DNA of 5,716 nt from Acidimicrobiaceae bacterium (lineage in GTDB: Bacteria > Actinomycetota > Acidimicrobiia > Acidimicrobiales > RAAP-2): NCBI GenBank assembly GCA_003164275.1, contig PLSY01000421.1, forward strand, positions 1-5,716, given 5' to 3'. Under the pieces are notes generated by a model. The model was not told the origin of the DNA. It saw only the letters and a list, made by a program, of their open reading frames with translations, and made no database searches. Positions 1-5,602 of the stretch are shown piece after piece. The position numbers and the translations under genes were made by a program. Every line of letters starts with the position of its first letter. The first letter of the stretch is position 1.

Positions 1-25
1 GGTTTTGACATGAGGCAACGGGGAC

Positions 26-64
26 GCGACAACGACCGCCCCACCTGGGAGCGGTCGTTGTCGC
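26..64 (-). terminator. GC-rich hairpin, probable yceI terminator
   Basis: Positions 26-39 (GCGACAACGACCGC) and 51-64 (GCGGTCGTTGTCGC) are perfect reverse complements, giving a 14-bp stem around an 11-nt loop that can itself pair CCC with GGG. The hairpin begins about 20 nt past the stop codon of the YceI gene, where an intrinsic terminator is expected. No T tract follows on either strand. T-poor hairpin terminators are often proposed in GC-rich actinobacteria, so the call is likely but not certain. The symmetric stem could also act for a convergent gene lying to the left of the window. Confidence 0.68.
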
Positions 65-84
65 TACAGCGGCATTGTGACGAG

Positions 85-663
85 CTAGGCCTGCAGCACT
101 GCCTCGGCCTCGATCTGGATGTCGACCTTCTTGGCGACGACCAGCCCTCCGGCCTCCATGACCGCTCCGAAGGCGACTCCGAAGTCTTCACGGTTGATCG
201 TGGTGGAGGCGCTGAAGCCGACCCGGTGGTTGCCGTAGGGATCTTTCACGACCCCTTCGAGGCTGGCGTCGAGCGTGACTGACTTCGTGACCCCACGAAT
301 GGTCAGGTCTCCTACCACCTTGAAATCGGTACCGTCCTCGGCCGTGATCGACGTGCTCACGAACGTCCACTTCGGATGGTTCTCGGCGTCGAAGAAGTCG
401 TTGGTCCTCAGATGGGCATCGCGATTCTCATCGCGGGTGTCAACGCTGCCCGCATCGATGGTCACCGACACCTTCGAGTCAGCCGGCTTCTCGGCCAGCT
501 CGAGGGTGCCCTCGAAGGTGCTAAAGCGGCCACGCACCTTGGAGACGGCCATATGGCGGACGGCGAAGCCGAGCTCTGTATGGGACGGATCGATGGCGTA
601 GGTTCCAACTGCCGGGTACTCAACGCCGTTTACCGTCCTGCTGGTCACATCTGTGTCTGCCAT
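85..663 (-). CDS. YceI-family polyisoprenoid-binding protein
   Basis: This 192-residue protein belongs to the YceI family, whose members form a lipocalin-like beta barrel that binds long isoprenoid chains such as quinone side chains or polyprenyl lipids. Visible family motifs are the N-terminal YAIDPSHTELGFAVRHM (22-38), the R-D-A-H-L-R-T-N-D-F-F-D block (81-92) followed by HPKWTF, the GDLTIRGVTKSVTLD strand (118-132) and the G-F-S-A-S-T-T-I-N-R-E-D-F-G block (149-162). The length matches the family. There is no signal peptide or membrane segment, so it is probably cytoplasmic, unlike the periplasmic E. coli YceI. The ATG at 661-663 has a strong AAGGAG ribosome binding site. It is divergent from a MarR-type gene and probably controlled by it. 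The bound ligand cannot be read from the sequence. Confidence 0.95.
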   Translation of the reverse strand: MADTDVTSRTVNGVEYPAVGTYAIDPSHTELGFAVRHMAVSKVRGRFSTFEGTLELAEKPADSKVSVTIDAGSVDTRDENRDAHLRTNDFFDAENHPKWTFVSTSITAEDGTDFKVVGDLTIRGVTKSVTLDASLEGVVKDPYGNHRVGFSASTTINREDFGVAFGAVMEAGGLVVAKKVDIQIEAEAVLQA

Positions 664-668
664 CGCTG

Positions 669-674
669 CTCCTT
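669..674 (-). promoter_or_regulatory. Ribosome binding site of the yceI-like gene
   Basis: On the minus strand AAGGAG lies 5 nt before the ATG at 663. It is the clearest Shine-Dalgarno sequence in the window and fixes the start of the YceI-family gene. The other complete genes here have no comparable site. Confidence 0.85.
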
Positions 675-712
675 AGGTTCTTTTCCTCAAGCCGCACGTC
701 GGCCCGAAGTGC

Positions 713-741
713 TTGTGCAGTCAACGATACGCCAATTTATT
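713..741 (+). promoter_or_regulatory. Candidate promoter for the marR-like gene
   Basis: TTGTGC (713-718) and TTTATT (736-741, 4/6 match to TATAAT) are separated by 17 nt. Transcription would start near 748, inside the putative MarR box, which fits autorepression. A competing possibility is the TAGCAT at 771-776, a -10-like TANNNT box 7 nt upstream of the ATG that would give a leaderless transcript. The sequence alone does not decide between them. Confidence 0.3.
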
Positions 742-752
742 TGCTGTCGCAA
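724..752 (-). promoter_or_regulatory. Candidate sigma70-type promoter for the yceI-like gene
   Basis: Reading leftwards, TTGCGA (747-752, 4/6 match to TTGACA) is followed after exactly 17 nt by TATCGT (724-729, 4/6 match to TATAAT). This would give a 5' leader of about 55 nt carrying the AAGGAG site. The -35 box overlaps the TTGC-N4-GCAA inverted repeat, as expected for repression. The assignment rests on two partial consensus matches only. Confidence 0.4.
741..752. promoter_or_regulatory. Putative MarR-type operator TTGC-N4-GCAA
   Basis: TTGCTGTCGCAA is an inverted repeat with 4-bp arms and a 4-bp centre, in the middle of the 119-bp region between the divergent yceI-like and marR-like genes. 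It has the half-site order and spacing of the E. coli marO boxes (TTGCC-N2-GGCAA type) bound by MarR. It overlaps the candidate -35 of the leftward promoter and the candidate -10/start region of the rightward one, so one bound dimer could silence both. Short arms make chance occurrence possible; location and family fit are the main support. Confidence 0.5.
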
Positions 753-782
753 GTACCTGAGCTCTTCTTGTAGCATGGGGGC

Positions 783-1301
783 ATGGGACAAACGCTGGCC
801 ACAGATGACGAACGCCTCACCACCGTAGGTCTCCTCATGGAGTCGTCGGCCGCCCTTCGCCGCGTCCTCCAGCGCCGACTCGAGTCGGAGGGACCGTTGT
901 CCACGCAGTCCTTCGACGTACTGATCCGTCTGGCCCGAACGCCTGGCAACGAGCTCCGCATGAGCGAACTGGCCTCCCAGACCTCACTGACGCCGAGCGG
1001 CCTCACCCGATCGGTCGACCGACTGCAGCAACAAGGGCTGGTCGACCGACGGACCTGTCCCGAGGACCGGAGGGGAGCTTTCGCCGTCCTCACTCCCGCT
1101 GGTCGAGACTTGATGCACCGGACCATTCCCGAGCACACCGCCCACATCGACGAGGTCCTGAGCGACCTGTTCACGCCCGAGGAGGAGGCGACCCTCTCCT
1201 CACTGCTCAGGAAGCTCCGGGACCATCTCTTTGCCCCCGACGGCCAGTGGGCGCTCAGCCCCGAAGACGCCGATCAGTGCCCGGGAGCGGGCCAGCCGTA
1301 G
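783..1301 (+). CDS. MarR-family transcriptional regulator
   Basis: This 172-residue protein is a winged helix-turn-helix regulator of the MarR family, which bind palindromic operators as dimers and are usually released by small phenolic or lipophilic ligands or by oxidation. The N-terminal helix (10-36) precedes the wHTH (about 38-108). The recognition helix is T-P-S-G-L-T-R-S-V-D-R-L (70-81), and the wing carries the family's D-R-R signature (95-97) followed by LTPAGRDL (103-110). A C-terminal helix (131-149) would complete the dimer interface. About 22 extra acidic, proline-containing residues follow. Cys92 in the wing and Cys166 in the tail are the only cysteines. The ATG at 783 lacks a well-spaced Shine-Dalgarno site, so translation may be leaderless. 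The divergent YceI gene is the obvious target besides itself; the inducer is unknown. Confidence 0.93.
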   Translation: MGQTLATDDERLTTVGLLMESSAALRRVLQRRLESEGPLSTQSFDVLIRLARTPGNELRMSELASQTSLTPSGLTRSVDRLQQQGLVDRRTCPEDRRGAFAVLTPAGRDLMHRTIPEHTAHIDEVLSDLFTPEEEATLSSLLRKLRDHLFAPDGQWALSPEDADQCPGAGQP

Positions 1302-1310
1302 GCCGGCCTA
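1299..1310. repeat. Perfect 12-bp palindrome holding both convergent stop codons
   Basis: TAGGCCGGCCTA reads the same on both strands. Its first three bases are the TAG stop of the marR-like gene and its last three, read on the minus strand, are the TAG stop of the M48 protease gene, leaving 6 bp between the two genes. The symmetry does not extend into the flanks. Without a loop it is a poor hairpin on its own, and no other terminator fits between these genes. Confidence 0.8.
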
Positions 1311-2519
1311 GCGGAGGCTCTGGGCCTGAGCCCTGACCCTCGTGTCGTCGAGATTCCCCTCGATCGAGGTGTCCGGAGCCGAGCCGACCATCGGATCGAT
1401 CCACAGCCAACGGGTGAGCGCGGCCTTGCGTCCAGCACCGGGCGGCCATGACACGACGCGCTCGCTGTCGGTGGCCATCGCCTCAAGCGCCGAGCCGAGC
1501 CCTGGCGGGTAGCGAACCACTCTGGCTGCTCGCTGGTCGGCCGAGAACTCCCTGCCCTGGCCCACAATGACATGCACCTGGCTGATCGCCCGTTCGACAC
1601 CGACGAGGGTCGAAAGGGGCGCCATGACGGCCAGCGCAGTCCCGGCCAAAAGGGTGTCGAGTCGTTTGACGTGCACCAGCTCGTGGGCCAGGACGCCTTC
1701 GAGCTCGACCAGGGTCAGATGCTGATCGAGAGCGGTAGTGACGATCAATGTCGCACTGCTCGGGTCCCGTCCGACGGCCATGGCGTTCGGCACCTGACTG
1801 TCGACGACGCAGATGGCCGGCCGGGGCAGCCCCATGGTGGCGCACAGGCCAGCAACGAGGTTGTGCAGTCGGGGTCGATCCTGCTCTTCGCTCGGGACGG
1901 CTCCGAGGGCGTGGATGACCGAGTGGGAGCTGCCCTGCCAAAGCAACGCCATGACGGCCAGCGTTACGACGATGAACGCGGCGGCCGCGGCGTACACGCC
2001 GGCACCGACGGCCATGAGCACCACACCGACGATGATCCCGGCGATGAGGCCGGGGATCAGGCAGAGCCGGGTGGCCTTGTGTCGGTTGGCCTTGGCCGCC
2101 GCCTCTTCTGCGATCTCGGCACTTCGATCCACCACCGGAGTCGGAGGATTTGGCACCTGGGGCCGGTGGCCTGCTTCAGTGCGCACCCGGTCGCGGTTGT
2201 GACCCTGACCGGACCGATTGCCTCCACCTCTGCCGCCACCCGAACCCTGTGGCCTCCGGTTCCCCGACTGACCGCCGGACCGGCCGCCTGACTTCGCGCC
2301 TCCTCCCGACGATCCCCCCCGGCCCCCGTTCGTCCGGGAGCCTCCGGCCTGAGGGTCGCCCCCGCCACTCTTGGAGGAGGCACCTCCACCACTTCGGCTT
2401 CGGTTGCGGTTGCGGTTCCGGGACCCACCACCGGCGCCGCCTGATGACCCTGACGCCTGTCCGCCGCCTGAGGGCTTGTCCCCCGACCCGGCGTCGGGGC
2501 GTTGCTGAGATTCGCTCAT
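1308..2519 (-). CDS. M48 (HtpX-like) membrane zinc metalloprotease with Gly/Ser/Arg-rich tail
   Basis: This 403-residue protein looks like an M48-family membrane protease, a group that includes HtpX, which degrades damaged membrane proteins. The zinc motif is HELVH (279-283; His279, Glu280, His283), with the third ligand Glu324 in REFSADQRA (322-330). P-N-A-M-A-V-G-R (244-251) matches the conserved HtpX segment before the catalytic helix. A membrane hairpin lies at about 152-195 and another hydrophobic stretch at 288-307, shorter than the usual two-helix insert. Residues 1-120 are a low-complexity Gly/Ser/Arg/Asn tail, unusual for HtpX, which normally begins almost directly with its first membrane helix. 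The chosen ATG at 2519 starts 22 bp after the glycosyltransferase stop. The frame stays open for 58 more codons upstream, but that part overlaps the glycosyltransferase. No clear Shine-Dalgarno site is present, which suggests coupling to the upstream gene. Substrates are unknown. Confidence 0.88.
   Translation of the reverse strand: MSESQQRPDAGSGDKPSGGGQASGSSGGAGGGSRNRNRNRSRSGGGASSKSGGGDPQAGGSRTNGGRGGSSGGGAKSGGRSGGQSGNRRPQGSGGGRGGGNRSGQGHNRDRVRTEAGHRPQVPNPPTPVVDRSAEIAEEAAAKANRHKATRLCLIPGLIAGIIVGVVLMAVGAGVYAAAAAFIVVTLAVMALLWQGSSHSVIHALGAVPSEEQDRPRLHNLVAGLCATMGLPRPAICVVDSQVPNAMAVGRDPSSATLIVTTALDQHLTLVELEGVLAHELVHVKRLDTLLAGTALAVMAPLSTLVGVERAISQVHVIVGQGREFSADQRAARVVRYPPGLGSALEAMATDSERVVSWPPGAGRKAALTRWLWIDPMVGSAPDTSIEGNLDDTRVRAQAQSLR
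2389..2422 (-). repeat. Short in-frame hexamer repeat coding for Arg-Asn/Arg-Ser
   Basis: On the plus strand CGGTTG is repeated (2401-2406, 2407-2412) and followed by the variant CGGTTC (2413-2418). Read in the protease frame the block encodes alternating R-N-R-N-R-N-R-S-R-S, within the disordered N-terminal tail. It is probably the result of local slippage or duplication and could vary in length between strains. Confidence 0.6.
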
Positions 2520-2541
2520 GGTGAGAGCAGTGTACGGCCGC

Positions 2542-3735
2542 TCACCCTGCCGCCCTGACCATGGCCCGACGGTAGATCGGCACATACCAGCGCGCCAGCT
2601 CCCCCATGGACCAGTGCTCGGCCCACCCCCTGGCCCCGTCCAGCCAGCCGTCACGACCAGCGAGGGGGCCGTCATCGGGAGGGTGCACAACACCCAGGGA
2701 CCCGTCGAGCACGCCGGTCAGGGCCTTTGCCCATGCCTCCGGGTCGTCCACGGTCGCCAGCACCGCGCGGCCCCCAGAGGCCGCTCGATACCCATCGATA
2801 TCGCTGGCCACAACGGTCGTCCTGGCCGCCATGGCCTCTAACAGGACGATCCCGAACGACTCGCCCCCGATGGACGGCGCGGCCACGACGTCGGCACCCA
2901 CCAGGCGCCGGATCTTCTCCTCTTCGGACAGGATGCCCAGCCATCGGATCGAGTCCGACTCGGGATAGCGGCGTCGAAGGTCGGCGGTCTCTGGACCGTC
3001 TCCTGCGATCCACAGCACGGGTGCTCCGAGGGGGGCCGGGTCGCCATCGTCTCGCACCCCGCCCATGAGGTCGAAGGCCTCGAGCAGCACGCGGAGCCCT
3101 TTTCGCTCCTCGTGGCGCCCGAGGAACAAGATCGTCGGTCGGTCGGTGGGCCAGCCGGACACGTCCTGGTACTGGCTCACCTCGATGCCGTTGAACCCGA
3201 CTTCGTAGCGCCCGCCGACGGCGGCAAAGGCAGTGGACCGCGCAGCATCCGACACGGCGCATCGAACCATGAAACGACGGGACAGGCGCCGGGTAAGGGG
3301 ACCGAGGGCGGCATAGAACGGGCTTCCACCGCTGCGGTGGAAGGTGACGACCAACGGCGGCAGCCTCCTTCCCAACAGCAAGCCGTACGGCACGCCGGGG
3401 GCGAACGGCTCGTGGACGTGGACGACATCGAAGTTGGATGACCGAATGGCCCGCAGGGCTCGTCGCACGGCCAGGGGCGAGACGGTGACCGGGGCCACCG
3501 AGCCGTTGGCGGGCAGTGAGACCGAGTGGCCTGTCGCCACCACCTCCACCCCGGCGGGCGGCTCGAACTCGTCGTCGACCGGGGCAAAGACGGTGGCCTC
3601 GTGTCCCTCGGCTCTGAGACACCGGGCGAGTCCGAGGACCTGGCCCTGGACTCCGCCCGGCCGGGACAGACTGAATGGGCAGACGAGGGCGATGCGCAAG
3701 GCGCTTGCGCCTGGGTTGGTGTTTGTGTCCGCCAA
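2542..3735 (-). CDS. pimA: PimA-like GT4 glycosyltransferase (phosphatidylinositol alpha-mannosyltransferase type)
   Basis: This 397-residue GT-B fold enzyme of family GT4 resembles PimA, which transfers mannose from GDP-mannose to phosphatidyl-myo-inositol at the inner face of the membrane, the first step of PIM synthesis. PimA-like landmarks are RIALVCPFSLSRPGGVQGQV (14-33, with the donor-binding Gly-Gly loop), NGSVAPV (77-83), DVVHVHEPFAP (103-113), the TFH motif holding the probable catalytic His133 (131-133), FLGRHEERKG (204-213, donor-phosphate Arg/Lys) and GGESFGIVLLEAMA (290-303) with the EX7E pair Glu292/Glu300. No signal peptide or membrane helix is seen. The likely start is TTG at 3735, 4 nt after the upstream stop; an in-frame stop at 3748-3750 excludes a long extension, and TTG codon 14 (M-R-I-A-L...) is an alternative. 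Arg305 replaces the glycine found in mycobacterial PimA (AMAAGT). A related mannosyltransferase with another acceptor cannot be excluded. Confidence 0.85.
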   Translation of the reverse strand: MADTNTNPGASALRIALVCPFSLSRPGGVQGQVLGLARCLRAEGHEATVFAPVDDEFEPPAGVEVVATGHSVSLPANGSVAPVTVSPLAVRRALRAIRSSNFDVVHVHEPFAPGVPYGLLLGRRLPPLVVTFHRSGGSPFYAALGPLTRRLSRRFMVRCAVSDAARSTAFAAVGGRYEVGFNGIEVSQYQDVSGWPTDRPTILFLGRHEERKGLRVLLEAFDLMGGVRDDGDPAPLGAPVLWIAGDGPETADLRRRYPESDSIRWLGILSEEEKIRRLVGADVVAAPSIGGESFGIVLLEAMAARTTVVASDIDGYRAASGGRAVLATVDDPEAWAKALTGVLDGSLGVVHPPDDGPLAGRDGWLDGARGWAEHWSMGELARWYVPIYRRAMVRAAG

Positions 3736-3739
3736 CCGG

Positions 3740-5602
3740 TCAATCCATCATGGACCGGCGTTCCCTCCGCCGGCTCCATTTGACGCCGTACATGGCGTCG
3801 TCCGCCCTACTGAGAAGCTTCGAGGGGTCCGTGTCCCCGTTGTCGACGAACACCCCGCCGACCGAGGCCAGGACATTGAGGGTGCGGCCTTCGATGCGAT
3901 AGGGACGGGCGAGAGCAGAAGAAATCCTCTCGGTGATGACGAGCATCTCCTCCTCACCACTCTCGATGTCACAGACCACCACGAACTCGTCGCCGCCTAG
4001 ACGGGCCACGGTGTCCGACGGCCGAACAATGGCAGCCAGCCGTCTGGCCACGGCGATGAGCATGTCGTCACCGACGTCGTGGCCCAGCACGTCGTTGATC
4101 TCCTTGAAGTCGTCGAGGTCGAGGAGGAACACAGCCAGTCCCTGTTGCCCACCACCCTCGACAGCCGGCGCCGCCGCCGGCTGATTCGACAGCCGCAAGA
4201 TGGCCTCTTGGAGGCGCTCGGCGAGGAGCGTTCGGTTCGCCAGTCCGGTCAGGGGGTCGTGGAGCGCCAGCTCGGCCAGCCGCTCCTCGTTGAGCTTCTG
4301 CTCGGTGACGTCGTGCATGGCGACGACGGCGCCAAGCCTCCACCCGTCCTCGTCGACCAGGGACTGACCGTTCACGCTCACCTTGCGCCGCTCACCGTCG
4401 GCCGACTCGAGAACGATGGGAACGTCACGCAACTGCTCGCCCGACATGGCCCTCACGAGGGGGTTCTCCAGTTGGGCCATGGCCGTGCCGTCGGCCCGTC
4501 GCAGTCCCTGGTCGCTCGGGATCTCGCCAATCGGGTCGTCTTCATCGGCCAAGCCGTGGAGGCGCCGGGCGGCCGGGTTGAACACGGTGATCCGCCCTTC
4601 GGCGTCGCAGGCCACGATGCCCTCTTCCAGTGTGTCCAACAGCACCTGGAGGAACTGCTCCTCGCGTCGGAGCTCGGCAGCTGACTGGCGAGCGGCCGTG
4701 ATGTCGCTGAACGACGCCACCGCCCCTGTCACCACTCCGTCGGAGCCGACCATGACCTGGGTGTTAGCCCGCACCCACAGGGGTAGCCTCCCACTGCGGC
4801 GCAGGCCGAAGACCACTCCCACGGAGCGCCGGCCACCCCGCAACGCCCGAAAGATGGGGTGCTCGAGGTCATCGAGCGGGCCTGAGTCGGCGTCGAGCAT
4901 CTCGGTGCCCCGGCCCCGGGCATCGGCCAAGACCTCCTCGAGGCGCCGCCCGAGGATGCGCACCCGAGGTGACTCGAACATGACCTCGAACGCCTCGTTC
5001 ACCCGGACGATGGTCGCCGAGGCATCGACGATCATCACTCCGTCGGCCAGGGATTCGATGACTGTCGACTGTCGCCGGTCGACGTCCCTCACCTGCTGCT
5101 CCAGCCGCTTGCGCTCGGTGATGTCACGGAGGTTGACCACGATCCCCCCGATCGGGTCATCCAGGTGGTTGGCGGCCACGACGTCCAAGTCGATGGTCTT
5201 GCCGTCCGCCCTCACCGTGCGCATCTCGAGGGATACGGACAGGCGTCGACGAGCGACCAGGTCATCGAAGAGGGCTCGCACCGGCTCGACGCTCAGCGAG
5301 TCGAACAGCCCGAAGGCGTCCAGGCCAATGGCGTCACTGACGTCGTAGCCGAACAGCCGCTCGGCCGACGCGCTCACGAACACGAAGCGACCAGCAGCGC
5401 TGATCACGGCTACTACGTCGAAGTCGTGCTCGCTGAGCGAATGGAATCGAATCTCAGCCTGGGGCCGAGAGGCGTGTCCGTTCATGCCCGGGACACGTTG
5501 CGGGTCCCGGCCATCACGTGACGACTCGCGGTGCACGACGGACGGGCCGAACAGTTGGAACTCCGCGTCCCCGGGAACCTGCCGGCTGTCGAATCGCATC
5601 AT
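3740..5602 (-). CDS. Triple-PAS sensor diguanylate cyclase (PAS-PAS-PAS-GGDEF)
   Basis: This 620-residue cytosolic protein should make cyclic di-GMP from two GTP. After a disordered start (1-50) come PAS1 (about 56-165), PAS2 (181-304) and PAS3 (321-435), ending in DIT, DIT and DVT triads followed by charged signalling helices, then a GGDEF domain (about 440-615). The cyclase domain has HDPLTGLANR (448-457), the metal-binding segment LDLDDFKEIND (494-504) and an intact RLGGDEF (534-540). RPSD (527-530) lies exactly five residues before GGDEF, as in the product-inhibition I-site. There is no EAL domain and no membrane segment, so the signal is probably intracellular; its nature is unknown. The frame is open to a GTG at 5653, but the ATG at 5602 is preferred because it overlaps the upstream stop in an ATGA. 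The gene sits between PIM-type acyltransferase and mannosyltransferase genes. Confidence 0.92.
   Translation of the reverse strand: MMRFDSRQVPGDAEFQLFGPSVVHRESSRDGRDPQRVPGMNGHASRPQAEIRFHSLSEHDFDVVAVISAAGRFVFVSASAERLFGYDVSDAIGLDAFGLFDSLSVEPVRALFDDLVARRRLSVSLEMRTVRADGKTIDLDVVAANHLDDPIGGIVVNLRDITERKRLEQQVRDVDRRQSTVIESLADGVMIVDASATIVRVNEAFEVMFESPRVRILGRRLEEVLADARGRGTEMLDADSGPLDDLEHPIFRALRGGRRSVGVVFGLRRSGRLPLWVRANTQVMVGSDGVVTGAVASFSDITAARQSAAELRREEQFLQVLLDTLEEGIVACDAEGRITVFNPAARRLHGLADEDDPIGEIPSDQGLRRADGTAMAQLENPLVRAMSGEQLRDVPIVLESADGERRKVSVNGQSLVDEDGWRLGAVVAMHDVTEQKLNEERLAELALHDPLTGLANRTLLAERLQEAILRLSNQPAAAPAVEGGGQQGLAVFLLDLDDFKEINDVLGHDVGDDMLIAVARRLAAIVRPSDTVARLGGDEFVVVCDIESGEEEMLVITERISSALARPYRIEGRTLNVLASVGGVFVDNGDTDPSKLLSRADDAMYGVKWSRRRERRSMMD

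Noticed and set aside
10..282. Plus-strand open frame of 90 codons at the left edge
   Set aside because: It runs through the terminator hairpin and antisense to the YceI gene, without motif or ribosome binding site.
1572..2291. Plus-strand open frame of 239 codons
   Set aside because: Antisense to the conserved protease domain; composition rich in Gly, Asp, His and Arg and no family motif.
2060..2519. G/C-rich low-complexity tract as a CRISPR or tandem-repeat array
   Set aside because: There are no regular repeat-spacer units; the bias is explained by Gly/Ser/Arg codons of the protease tail, with only one short hexamer repeat.
2520..2693. 58-codon N-terminal extension of the M48 protease
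   Set aside because: The frame is open, but it lies over the mannosyltransferase coding region, reads as low-complexity shadow sequence and would need a 152-bp overlap. ATG at 2519 directly after the upstream stop is more plausible.
2672..3622. Minus-strand open frame of 316 codons in another frame of the mannosyltransferase
   Set aside because: The translation is dominated by Arg, Pro and Gly, and every GT4 motif lies in the competing frame.
4383..5348. Long plus-strand open frame of 321 codons
   Set aside because: It is antisense to the well-supported cyclase; its translation is rich in Ser, Arg and Pro with no recognisable motif, as expected for an opposite-strand shadow in GC-rich DNA.
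3740..5602. Cyclase as a bifunctional GGDEF-EAL protein
   Set aside because: The frame ends about 10 residues after the GGDEF fold, and the next frame is the mannosyltransferase; no EAL motif is present.
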